Source: Catellatospora sichuanensis (GTDB lineage Bacteria > Actinomycetota > Actinomycetes > Mycobacteriales > Micromonosporaceae). Taken from it: a DNA stretch of 64,000 nucleotides. The notes under the pieces were generated by a model. It had not been told where the DNA came from, did no database searches, and saw only the letters and a program-made list of their open reading frames with translations. The position numbers and the translations under genes are program-made. Shown here piece by piece: positions 17,113 to 25,540 of the stretch (its first letter is position 1; every line of letters begins with the position of its first letter). The DNA is taken from the NCBI RefSeq assembly GCF_007483665.1, contig NZ_ML660183.1, forward strand, positions 375,691-439,690. Direction: 5' to 3'.

Positions 17113-18363
17113 ATGTCGATTCGAAGTTCCCTGGCGGCAGGCGCGGCGGTGGCGACCACGCTCCTGCCGGCGCTGCTCAGCGCCACGCCCGCGCAGGCGG
17201 CGGTGATCCCCGGCGTGGGCTCCGCACCGCTCGTCGCGTACGCCGACCGCAACTTCACCGGCGCCAAGCAGTCCTACGGCGCGGGCGTTTTCGACGCCGC
17301 CAAGAAGGAACTCGGCGTCGTCGGCAACGACGCCATCACCTCGCTCTACGTCGCCTCCGGATACCGGGCTCTGGCCTGCGACAACGGCGGCTCCGCGGGC
17401 AACGTGAACAAGGGTTCGCTGGGCACCTGCCGCTACTACGACGCCGGGCTGCACGAGTTCGTCGGCGGCGAACTCAACGACAAGATCTCGCTGCTGGCCG
17501 TCATGGGCAAGCCGGTCAAGGGCGCCGCCGTCACCGCGTTCCAGGACACCAAGTTCACCGGCACTTCGCTGCCGCTGGGCTCGGGCGGCTTCGGCCAGGT
17601 CGCCGGCAACCTGTCCACCCTGGCCGACTCGGTGAAGTCGCTGAAGGTCACCGACGGATACCGCGTCGTCACCTGCGACCACGATGCCAAGCCGGGCACC
17701 GCCAGCCTCGACCTCGGCAAGTGCCGGCTGTTCCGGGGCGGCGAGCACGCCAGCGTCGGCAGCGACATGGAGAAGAAGATCTCCCTGGTCGCCGTGGGCG
17801 CGCCCCCGCTGATCGCCACCAGTGACGCCAACCTTGGCGGCCTGCGCCAGCTGTTCAACCCGGGCGTGTACACCGGGCTCGCCAACGAGCTGGCCACCGT
17901 CGGCAACGACAAGATCAGCTCGCTGCGCGTCGGCGACGGCTGGCGCGTCGTCGGCTGCCGCAACGACAGCACCGGCCCGAGCGGGCAGGGCGACCTCGGC
18001 CTGTGCCGGATGTTCGGCGCAGGCGAGCACAACCTGGGCGGCAACGCGCTCAACGACGGCATCTCCACACTCGTCGTGCAGGCCGGCCCGGCATCGGGCA
18101 GCCTGCTGAACGTGTACGCCGACCGCGACTTCAAGGGCGCCACGACCACCTTCGGTCCCGGCATCTACACGGCCGGCGACCTCGCCCCGGTCGGCAACGA
18201 CGCGGTCAGCTCGCTGCGTGTGCCCGGCGCGGGCCGGGCCGTGCTCTGCGACAACGACTCCGGCCAGAACCTGGGCACCTGCCGGATGTTCATCAAGAGC
18301 GACCACCTGTTCGTCGGTGGCGACATCAACGACAAGACCTCGCTGGTCGCCCTCGCTCCGTAA
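17113..18363 (+). CDS. Secreted protein with four beta/gamma-crystallin-like domains
   Basis: A 416-residue exported protein; the signal peptide is cut after ATPAQA (residue 29). The mature chain is four repeats of about 90-95 residues. Each opens with a YADR.F.G-type strand. Each carries two copies of the calcium-site signature N/D-N/D-x-x-S/T-S/L, such as NDAITS, NDKISL, NDKISS and NDAVSS. Each also holds one cysteine pair (for example ALACDN with LGTCRYY) spaced like a disulfide. Repeat 2 has degenerate sites (ADSVKS, EKKISL). The pattern fits calcium-binding beta/gamma-crystallins; the biological role is unknown. The ATG follows GGAGG, and a strong terminator follows the gene. Confidence 0.72.
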   Translation: MSIRSSLAAGAAVATTLLPALLSATPAQAAVIPGVGSAPLVAYADRNFTGAKQSYGAGVFDAAKKELGVVGNDAITSLYVASGYRALACDNGGSAGNVNKGSLGTCRYYDAGLHEFVGGELNDKISLLAVMGKPVKGAAVTAFQDTKFTGTSLPLGSGGFGQVAGNLSTLADSVKSLKVTDGYRVVTCDHDAKPGTASLDLGKCRLFRGGEHASVGSDMEKKISLVAVGAPPLIATSDANLGGLRQLFNPGVYTGLANELATVGNDKISSLRVGDGWRVVGCRNDSTGPSGQGDLGLCRMFGAGEHNLGGNALNDGISTLVVQAGPASGSLLNVYADRDFKGATTTFGPGIYTAGDLAPVGNDAVSSLRVPGAGRAVLCDNDSGQNLGTCRMFIKSDHLFVGGDINDKTSLVALAP

Positions 18364-18374
18364 GCCACCGCACC

Positions 18375-18414
18375 GCGTACGGCCCGTGCCATCACCTTGG
18401 CACGGGCCGTACGC
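18375..18414 (+). terminator. Strong hairpin terminator
   Basis: A perfect 16-bp stem, GCGTACGGCCCGTGCC with its complement, around an eight-base loop. It lies 12 bases after the crystallin-like gene. Confidence 0.82.
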
Positions 18415-18531
18415 ATTTCGCCGGGTTCGGCAATGCTCCGGGCTCGAAGGTGCGGCATGGGAACGATGTCGGTATTGTCAGCGGGCCGTCCCCGGGCCGT
18501 CGCCACCGCCTCCGACCCCGAAGGATCCCCC

Positions 18532-20202
18532 TTGCCGCGTGTTCCTCGTCCCGCCCGGCAGGCTCGACGCCGCACCGCGGGCGCTCTGGTGATCGCTGGA
18601 CTGCTCCTGGCCCAGGCCTGCTCGCCAGGTAACGACTCCGATCCGGACGCGACAGATCCCGCCTCCTACACCCTGACGCCGCGGTGGGACAACATCGACC
18701 CTGGGTTGCCCCTCGCCTACGACACCGACTCCCATACCGTGCTCGCCTGGGCGGAGACCAACGGCCGGGACTCGCTTCGCCAGATCGCGGCCTACGACGT
18801 CCGCACCGGAAAACGGAAGTGGGCGAATGCCCCGAAGGGCTGGGACGTCAACGTCGACTTCGTCGTCGGGGACCGGATGTCCGCGGAGGCCTTGATCATC
18901 CAGTCCAACTACAACGAACAACCGCCCGCGGTGGCGGCGTTGCGGCTGGACGACGGAAAAGTGCTGTGGCAGCTGCCGACGCCCGGCCGCCACAGCAAGA
19001 CCGCGGTGGCGGCGGACGTCGTGGTGATGGAGTGGTCGGATACGACGCTCCGCGCGGTCGACGCCGCTGACGGCCGGACGCGGTGGAAAACCGAGGTTGA
19101 AGCGGGATGTCGTGCCAACGAGATCGCCGCCGACGAGGACCTCATCGTCGTCGACGTCGTGTGCGAGAAGAAGCGGCGCATCGAGTCGCTCGACCCGCAG
19201 ACGGGCAAGCCGCGCTGGCAACACGCGGTTCCTCCCGAAAGCGGCTTCACCTCCGGCAACGTCGCCGTGAACGGCGCGGCGGTCAGCTTCATCGACCGGG
19301 AACGGCTCCAGATCCTGGACCGGTCCGGGAAGGTCGTGCTCGACGAGCCGTACCGCAACGTGACCGGCCCGCGGATAGCCGCGACCTCCGACGTCGCGGT
19401 CGCCGCATACCATGACAAGGACGGCAAGCCGACCCTTACGGCTGTTGACCTGCAGGACGGAAAGACCCGCTGGAGCCTGCCGCTCGACGCCAGCGCGCTC
19501 GTCCTCTCCGGCGCACTGCTGTACGCCGTGGGCCGCCCCGCGGCACCGCTGCCACAGCTCGGCCTGTATGCGATCAGCCTGGCGACAGGCCATGCCGCCC
19601 ACTCCCGGACTTCGCTGGTCGGGGAGGCCGCTTACGACACCCTGGTGGCGGTTGACCAGGGCATGGTCGTCAGCTACGAGTTCGTGGGGCCGGTCCAGCA
19701 CATCTACGGGCACCGGCTCGACGCGCCGACGGGCGAGGTCGGCTTCGCCGGCGGAGCCCCGGCCGACGCCTGGCCGGACAGCTGTAGCCTGCTGCAGACC
19801 GACGAACTCGCGGCGATGGCCTCGGGCGCTGCCTACGAGGCGCGTCCCCGGCAGACCTCCGTGCTGGACGTCATTCTTCCCCGTCCGGCCCTGTGCCGCT
19901 ATGAGCCGCCCACGATCGAGGCGCCCGTGGTGACCGCCGCCGTCGCCTGGGTGGGCACCGACGAGGCGCAGTCCACCGACCTGATGAAGAGGCTGCGGAT
20001 GCGGTTCGCCGCCAAGCGAGTGCCGGTACTCGGTGACGAGGCGATCCACGTGGTCCACTTCGGAGAGCCGCATCCCACGATCGAGATATACTTCCGCGTC
20101 GGCCGGTGCATCGGGAGCGTCTCGCTCCTCAAGGACGACGCCGCTGCGTTCAAGCTCGCCAGGCTGGCCGCCCCTCGCCTGTGCCGGTCGGCCGGCAGCT
20201 GA
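18532..20202 (+). CDS. Lipoprotein with a PQQ-type beta-propeller and a DUF3558-like C-terminus
   Basis: A 556-residue lipoprotein with a signal peptide ending LLAQAC (Cys30). Residues about 60-400 form PQQ-like propeller blades, each with a [DG]G[KR].(L)W motif, as in RTGKRKWANA, LDDGKVLWQLP, ADGRTRWKTE and QDGKTRWSLPL. The last 150 residues carry spaced cysteines (DSCSLLQTDEL, ALCRYEPP, VGRCIGS, RLCR) in a DUF3558-like arrangement. The TTG start at 18532 is preferred for its AAGGA site; ATGs lie further upstream in frame. It may be a scaffold or sensor outside the membrane. Its partner gene starts 32 bases downstream. Confidence 0.72.
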   Translation: MPRVPRPARQARRRTAGALVIAGLLLAQACSPGNDSDPDATDPASYTLTPRWDNIDPGLPLAYDTDSHTVLAWAETNGRDSLRQIAAYDVRTGKRKWANAPKGWDVNVDFVVGDRMSAEALIIQSNYNEQPPAVAALRLDDGKVLWQLPTPGRHSKTAVAADVVVMEWSDTTLRAVDAADGRTRWKTEVEAGCRANEIAADEDLIVVDVVCEKKRRIESLDPQTGKPRWQHAVPPESGFTSGNVAVNGAAVSFIDRERLQILDRSGKVVLDEPYRNVTGPRIAATSDVAVAAYHDKDGKPTLTAVDLQDGKTRWSLPLDASALVLSGALLYAVGRPAAPLPQLGLYAISLATGHAAHSRTSLVGEAAYDTLVAVDQGMVVSYEFVGPVQHIYGHRLDAPTGEVGFAGGAPADAWPDSCSLLQTDELAAMASGAAYEARPRQTSVLDVILPRPALCRYEPPTIEAPVVTAAVAWVGTDEAQSTDLMKRLRMRFAAKRVPVLGDEAIHVVHFGEPHPTIEIYFRVGRCIGSVSLLKDDAAAFKLARLAAPRLCRSAGS

Positions 20203-20234
20203 CGACCCACCTTCGAGCCGGAAGCGGTGACATC

Positions 20235-21152
20235 TTGACCAAGCGAAATGGACGCTCTCGTGCTGCCGCACCGGCTGGCCGCGGGAAGCCGTCCGACGCA
20301 CAGCAGCCAGGTGACCAGCCGCCTGCCACCCGGTCTCGCCTGACCAAGGTCGTCGCGGGACTCGGCAGCCTCATGCTGCTCGCGCTGGGCGCACTGTTCT
20401 CCGGCGTCGGGTCCGCCACGGCCGACTGGTTGGTAGGCATCGTGTCGCCGTCCGCGGAGAGCTCGCCTCCGGCCGCACCCACACCTACACCCACGACCCC
20501 TCGTGAAGAACTGACCATCGCGGTGGAGACCTTCCTCGGCGAAACCGGCGCCAACTTCGCGCTGGCCGCCCCGACCGGAACTGACGGTCTCGCACTCAGG
20601 CTCCGCTCCGGAGACATCGAAAAGCCGTGGCAAGCCTTCCTCGACAGCAACCGAGGAGCGCAGGTGGGATTCCTCAAGATCTCATTGGTGCTGACCGGAC
20701 ATCGACAGCCCGGCATCACCATCACGAACGTCCGGATCGAGAAGGTGCGCGACGAGCCCAGACTTGAAGGCACGCATCTCAAACTGTATACCGCGGGGGA
20801 GGTGGAAAGCATCCTGCTCACCGCGAACCTCGACGAGGTTCGGCCGAAACTTCGCGACGGCGGCGTCGACTACTTCCCCGAGAAACAAGTCGAGCTTCAG
20901 GGCGGCGAGCAGCAGAGCCTGGTCATCAGGGTGACAGCGGGCAGGAGGCTGTACCGCTGGGCCTTCGCAGTCGACTACGTCGACGACAAGGGCGACAAGC
21001 ACACGGTGTATGTCGACCGCGCCGGCCGACTGTCCCCCAGCGTGTCGGCCATCCCGCTCGCCGAGCTCTTCATGCTCACGGGTCAGGCACCGAAGTACGG
21101 CGCATCCTGGGTGGAAAACCTAGGATCCGGCTTCACCCTCAAACGACCTTGA
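20235..21152 (+). CDS. Single-pass membrane protein with an unknown extracellular domain
   Basis: A 305-residue protein. A basic, Pro-rich cytoplasmic tail of about 38 residues precedes one transmembrane helix (about 40-62). A Pro/Thr linker (PAAPTPTPTTP) and a beta-rich domain of about 220 residues follow. No family is recognised. The TTG start is inferred because no ATG fits before the membrane segment. It is read as the second gene of an operon with the propeller lipoprotein, and both would face the cell exterior. Confidence 0.6.
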   Translation: MTKRNGRSRAAAPAGRGKPSDAQQPGDQPPATRSRLTKVVAGLGSLMLLALGALFSGVGSATADWLVGIVSPSAESSPPAAPTPTPTTPREELTIAVETFLGETGANFALAAPTGTDGLALRLRSGDIEKPWQAFLDSNRGAQVGFLKISLVLTGHRQPGITITNVRIEKVRDEPRLEGTHLKLYTAGEVESILLTANLDEVRPKLRDGGVDYFPEKQVELQGGEQQSLVIRVTAGRRLYRWAFAVDYVDDKGDKHTVYVDRAGRLSPSVSAIPLAELFMLTGQAPKYGASWVENLGSGFTLKRP

Positions 21153-21173
21153 CGTAGGTTGGGCGCGTCCAGG

Positions 21174-21680
21174 TCAGGCGCCGGTCGCGCCGTCGACTCC
21201 CTCACGGAGGAAGTCGGCGTGGCCGTTGTGGCGGGCGTACTCGTGGATCAGGTGCAGCATCACGAACCGCAGCGAGACGTCCTCGCCCCAGCGGGCGTTG
21301 TGCGCGACCACGTCCAGCGACTCGGCCTCACGTTCGATGCGGCGCGAGTGCTCGACCTCGGCCTGCCAGGCCGTGAACGCCTCGGCGCGGGTGGCGCCGG
21401 TCGGGTCGTACGCCACCTGGTAGTCGTTGTCCGGCGACCAGACCAGGGTGATGTCCTCCCCGGCGATGACCTTGCGGAACCAGGTGCGTTCGACCTCGCA
21501 CATGTGCCGGACCAGCCCGAGCAGGGTCAGCGTCGACGGCGGCATGGACCGCTCGCGCAGCTGCTCGTCGGTCAGCCCGTCGCACTTCCAGGCCAGCGTG
21601 GACCGGTGGTAGTCGAGGAACTGCCGCAGCATCTCCCGCTCGCCGGCGATCAGGGGCACATCGGGGCGCTCGGTGGCCAT
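21174..21680 (-). CDS. DinB-family (DUF664) thiol-dependent enzyme
   Basis: A 168-residue four-helix-bundle protein. The metal site of this fold can be read in LGLVRHMCEVERTWF (first His) and the closing MLHLIHEYARHNGHADFLRE (two further His). In actinobacteria these proteins are usually mycothiol-dependent S-transferases or detoxifying enzymes. The substrate is unknown. A second member lies at 49939. It is convergent with the preceding membrane-protein gene. Confidence 0.85.
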   Translation of the reverse strand: MATERPDVPLIAGEREMLRQFLDYHRSTLAWKCDGLTDEQLRERSMPPSTLTLLGLVRHMCEVERTWFRKVIAGEDITLVWSPDNDYQVAYDPTGATRAEAFTAWQAEVEHSRRIEREAESLDVVAHNARWGEDVSLRFVMLHLIHEYARHNGHADFLREGVDGATGA

Positions 21681-21757
21681 CGCGAAGATCCTTCCGTCGG
21701 AAGTGACAGTTCTACCAGGTCACCGAGAAGGATTCGGGGTGAGACCGCCGCTTGTCG

Positions 21758-22372
21758 TCACGATCCGGCGGTTTCCGACTCGAGTCGGCTCTGCCGTGCC
21801 GCGGCCGTCGCGCCCAGGCTCGGGCCCAGGATCTGGCTGCGGTAGAAGTCCGCCGACTCGGAACGCATGAGCTGGATGCTGGCCACGGCCAGCAGCACCA
21901 CCTCGACCGTGGTCAGCAGGCTGCGCGCGGTCGAGTGCCAGCCCGGCACCAACCCCAGGTCCGCCGGTGTGTGCACGGCCATGCCGATGTCCGCGGGCGG
22001 CGCATACTCCATGCCCAGTGCGACGACGCAGACGAGCAGGAAGATGAGCGGCACCGCGGCGGCCCACACCAGCACCCGGGACGCCCGCCAGGGACGCCGT
22101 ACGGCGAGGGCGAGGATTCCGAAGACGACGGCGGCGACGGCGGCGACGGCGAGGTCCCGCCACAGCGACTGCTCCAGCACGGCGACGACGTCCGCGGGTT
22201 CGAGGACCTCCTGGGCGAGCACCGAGGCGAGGAACTCCCGCCCGGCAGTGCCGATACGGCCCACGGCGAAACCCGAGGCGATCACGTCGGCCACTGCGGC
22301 GGCGGTGAACGCCGCCAGGGCCGCCGAGGCGACGGCGACGGTGTGCGGCATCCGGTCCTCGCTGCTGGCCAT
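21758..22372 (-). CDS. Integral membrane protein, unknown function
   Basis: A 204-residue protein with four predicted transmembrane helices (roughly 10-32, 66-85, 96-117 and 149-168). It has no recognised motif. The ATG at 22372 has a good AAGGAT ribosome site, which decides it over an upstream GTG-containing extension. It diverges from the secreted phosphodiesterase gene by about 215 bp with no obvious operator. Confidence 0.65.
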   Translation of the reverse strand: MASSEDRMPHTVAVASAALAAFTAAAVADVIASGFAVGRIGTAGREFLASVLAQEVLEPADVVAVLEQSLWRDLAVAAVAAVVFGILALAVRRPWRASRVLVWAAAVPLIFLLVCVVALGMEYAPPADIGMAVHTPADLGLVPGWHSTARSLLTTVEVVLLAVASIQLMRSESADFYRSQILGPSLGATAAARQSRLESETAGS

Positions 22373-22586
22373 GCTGATCCTTCCGGTGGGTGGGGCGGCG
22401 GAGCACAGTGTCCGACATCCGCCGCGCGGATGTGGTCCCGTTTCAGGTTCCACGGCAACGCCCGCGCCTCACCATGGAAGCGGGCGAGCCGAGTGGTGGG
22501 GCCGGTCCGGGACGGACAGACGGCGTTCCCGGGGTGGCCACCGCGCATTCGTGGACCGTTCCGCCCGTTTTCCTACGATCCGAGGC

Positions 22587-24011
22587 ATGGTCACCACCTC
22601 CCTGCGTACGCCCTCGTGGCACTTCCGGACCACGGCGGCGCTGGCCGCTCTCGCCCTGTGCGGCACCGTGGCGGCCGCCGCGCCCGCCGCCGCCGCGCCC
22701 GGCGACGTCGTCGTCTCCGCGGACTTCTCCTCCGGGACGCTGCCCGCCGGGTGGCGGGCCGTCGACGGCACCTGGACCGTGCAGAGCGGCCGTCTCGTCG
22801 GCACCTCGACCAGCTCGTCCGCCAACAACAAGATCACCTTCGGCGGTAACCTGACCCACTTCCGGCTGGAGGCGACCGTCCGGTTCGAGTCGGTCACGGC
22901 GAGCACCCGCTGGGCCGCGCTCGGCCTGGACGTGCCCGCCGACGGTGCGACGCCGTGGTGGATCGCGACGATGCGCAGCGGCACCACCGCGAGCAACGGC
23001 GTCGAGTTCGCACAGCGCACCACGGGCAACGCGTGGAACGTCACGAACACCGCCGCCGCGCCGTACGCGGCCGGGATCGGCCGGGACGTGCGCATCGCCG
23101 CGGAGGTGCACGGCAGCCAGGCCCGCTGGCTGTTCGACGGGCTGGAGGTGCTGCGCACCACCAGCCTGCAGCGCTCGACCGGCGGCGGGCAGGCGCTGTT
23201 CGTCAACGGCGCCACGGTGTCCTTCGACGACGTACGCGTGACGGAGCTGGCCCCGTCCAACGGTCATCTGCGCGCGCCGGGCAGCCCGGTCGCGGTCATC
23301 GCGCACCGTGGCGCGTCCTCGGCCGCGCCGGAGAACACCCTGGTGGCACAGGAGATCGCCCGCCGCGCGGGCGCGGACTGGATCGAGAACGACGTGCAGC
23401 CGTCGTCCGACGGGGTGCCGTTCATCCTGCACGACAGCACCGTCGACCGGACCACCAACGGGACCGGATCCGTCCGCAGCCTGACGTCAGCGCAGCTCAA
23501 GGCGCTGGACGCCGGTTCCTGGTTCGCGCCCCACTACGCGGGTGCACGCCTGCCGACCCTGGCGGAGCAGCTGGCCGATCTGCGTACGCGCGGCGGCAGC
23601 CTGCTGCTGGAGATCAAGGGCGCGCACACCCGCGACCAGGTCGCGAAGATCGTGCAGGTGATCCGCGAGCAGCAGATGACGACCCGGGTGTTCATCCAGA
23701 GCTTCGACGTGGCCTCGCTGCAGTACAGCTACGAGCTGGCCCCGGAGCTGCCCATCGGCCTGCTGCGCAGCACCCTGGACGCCGACCCGGTGGCGCTGGC
23801 CGGGCAGTTGCACCTGACCGCGTACAACCCGGCGGGGTCGGCCCTGCTGACCCGGCCCGCGCTGGTCGGCGACCTGCACCGGGCGGGCGTCGCGGTGATG
23901 GCGTGGACGATCGACAGCGCTGCGCAGTGGCGCTCGCTGGACCAGCTCGGCGTGGACGGGATCATCACCAACCGCCCGGCGGAGCTGGCCGGTTGGATCA
24001 CGGCGGGCTGA
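22587..24011 (+). CDS. Secreted glycerophosphodiester phosphodiesterase with an N-terminal beta-sandwich
   Basis: A 474-residue exported enzyme that splits glycerophosphodiesters to glycerol 3-phosphate and an alcohol. The signal peptide ends about residue 37 (APAAAA). Residues 40-230 look like a concanavalin-type carbohydrate or lectin-like sandwich. The GDPD TIM barrel follows with VIAHRGASSAAPENT, the metal-ligand region IENDVQPSSDGVPFILHD, and the closing AWTIDSAAQW and GVDGIITNRP. A TACGAT box (22574-22579) lies seven bases before the ATG, so the mRNA is probably leaderless. It could release phosphate from lipid or teichoic debris. Confidence 0.9.
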   Translation: MVTTSLRTPSWHFRTTAALAALALCGTVAAAAPAAAAPGDVVVSADFSSGTLPAGWRAVDGTWTVQSGRLVGTSTSSSANNKITFGGNLTHFRLEATVRFESVTASTRWAALGLDVPADGATPWWIATMRSGTTASNGVEFAQRTTGNAWNVTNTAAAPYAAGIGRDVRIAAEVHGSQARWLFDGLEVLRTTSLQRSTGGGQALFVNGATVSFDDVRVTELAPSNGHLRAPGSPVAVIAHRGASSAAPENTLVAQEIARRAGADWIENDVQPSSDGVPFILHDSTVDRTTNGTGSVRSLTSAQLKALDAGSWFAPHYAGARLPTLAEQLADLRTRGGSLLLEIKGAHTRDQVAKIVQVIREQQMTTRVFIQSFDVASLQYSYELAPELPIGLLRSTLDADPVALAGQLHLTAYNPAGSALLTRPALVGDLHRAGVAVMAWTIDSAAQWRSLDQLGVDGIITNRPAELAGWITAG

Positions 24012-24016
24012 CCCGG

Positions 24017-24046
24017 CGGGGTTCCCTCCGTCCGGAGGGAACCCCG
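24017..24046. terminator. Bidirectional hairpin terminator
   Basis: A perfect 14-bp stem (CGGGGTTCCCTCCG) with a two-base loop fills the 36-bp gap between the convergent phosphodiesterase and GAF genes. Confidence 0.85.
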
Positions 24047-24047
24047 T

Positions 24048-25403
24048 TCAGCGGTCGGTGCGCAGGAACGTCAGCGACTTCAGGTGGTCGATCAGGGCTT
24101 CCATCTCGGCGAGCTTGTATCCCGCCTCCTCCCGCAACTCGATGTCCATGGAGTGGTCGACCACGGAGCGCAACGAGTAGCTGATCCGCGACATCCGGTT
24201 GAGGAAACGCTCCCGCAGGCCCTCGGCGAAGGCCAGGTGCTGATCGGTGAGCTCACCGTCGTCGAGGTCGGCCGCACCGGCGAGTTCGAGCGCCAGACTC
24301 GCCTGGCCCGCGAAGACCGAGGCCATCTCGACGTCGACCGCGTCGAAGGGCCCCTCGGCGGGCTTCTTCGACAGCAGCATCGCGCCGAGCACGGTCTCCT
24401 GCCCGGTCATCGGTGCGATCAGGATCTGCCCGGGATGAGCCGCACCGAGGCAGTCCTTCAGCCGCGGATCGACGCCCGGTTCGACGACCAGCACCCGCCG
24501 CTCGGCCATCACCAGGGCGCACACGGACAGCAGCGCCTCGGGGGCGTCGACGAGCAGCTTCAGCGTGCCCATGGCCTGCACGGACGTCACATTGAGACAG
24601 TCGGACGAGAGCAACACCACGCATGCCCCGTCGGCCCGGTCTGCCCGCTCCGCCTGGCTCATGAGCTCGGCCATCAGCGCGTCCGGCCCCACCCCGCCGA
24701 GCACCCGCTCGGTGATCATGACCATGGCCTCCTGCCAGGCGTGACGGCGGAAGGCCTCGGTGAACATGCTCGCGTTGTTGATGGCAGCCGCGGCGACCTG
24801 GGCGAAGTCGATGATCAGGTCCTCGTCGGCGGCGCTGAACTCGGCCGCCCCCTGCTTCTCCGTCAGGTAGAAGTTGCCCAGCAGCCGGGCGCCCGACAGG
24901 ACCGGCACCCCGAGGAACGACGTCATCGGCGGGTGGTGCTCCGGGAAACCGACCGAACTCGGGTGCCGGGAGATGTCGGCCACCCGGACCGCCCGCGGCT
25001 CTGCCAGCAGCAGCCCGAGCAGGCCGCGCCCCTCGGGCGTGTGTGCCATGCGATCAGCGGTCGCGGCGTCCATGCCGTCGAACACGAACTCGGTGATGTG
25101 ACCGTCCTCGACCACGCCGAGCGCGGCGTAGCGGGCCCGCACCAGGTGCCGGGCGGTCACCACGAGCCGTTGCAGCACCTGGGTCAGGTCCACCCCGCGG
25201 GCCATCTCCAGATTCGCCCGCAGCAGCGCGCGAATGCGCTCGTCGCCGGTACCGAGGGCGCGGGCGCGCTCGATCAGGCGTTGCAGGGCCAGGTCGAGCT
25301 CCAGCCTGCCGGTATGCGTGTAACGCACCGCGGAGCCGAGGCTGCCCGCCTCCAGATCTCTACATCCCGTCAACTTCGCCGCGAACGGCTCACCACCGGC
25401 CAT
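24048..25403 (-). CDS. Double-GAF DevS/DosT-like protein lacking a kinase domain
   Basis: A 451-residue cytoplasmic protein. GAF1 (about 70-212) closely follows the DevS pattern: DARYAALGV-type start, EGRGLLG, ISRHPSSVGFPEHHPPMTSF, LGVPV, and GNFYLTEK. A second GAF (about 237-375) follows. In DevS-type sensors a DHp helix pair with the phosphorylated His and an ATPase domain come next. Here residues 385-445 keep a helix pair (GLRERFLNRMSRISYSLRSV and LAEMEALIDHLKSLTF), but the R-x-LHD-type His position is replaced (NRMSRI), and the chain ends with no ATPase. It may signal by protein contact. Whether GAF1 binds heme cannot be judged. Confidence 0.8.
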   Translation of the reverse strand: MAGGEPFAAKLTGCRDLEAGSLGSAVRYTHTGRLELDLALQRLIERARALGTGDERIRALLRANLEMARGVDLTQVLQRLVVTARHLVRARYAALGVVEDGHITEFVFDGMDAATADRMAHTPEGRGLLGLLLAEPRAVRVADISRHPSSVGFPEHHPPMTSFLGVPVLSGARLLGNFYLTEKQGAAEFSAADEDLIIDFAQVAAAAINNASMFTEAFRRHAWQEAMVMITERVLGGVGPDALMAELMSQAERADRADGACVVLLSSDCLNVTSVQAMGTLKLLVDAPEALLSVCALVMAERRVLVVEPGVDPRLKDCLGAAHPGQILIAPMTGQETVLGAMLLSKKPAEGPFDAVDVEMASVFAGQASLALELAGAADLDDGELTDQHLAFAEGLRERFLNRMSRISYSLRSVVDHSMDIELREEAGYKLAEMEALIDHLKSLTFLRTDR

Positions 25404-25540
25404 ACTTCACAGCCTCCTGTCGGAGGGCATATCCAGAAGCCTTGGCGGAGACCTTCTAGGAAGCATATTCCCAGTTCAAGGCATTGCGTCGAGCCGGAAG
25501 TGCCGACTTCGCCGCCGACGCGGGCCCGGCCCGGCCGCGA

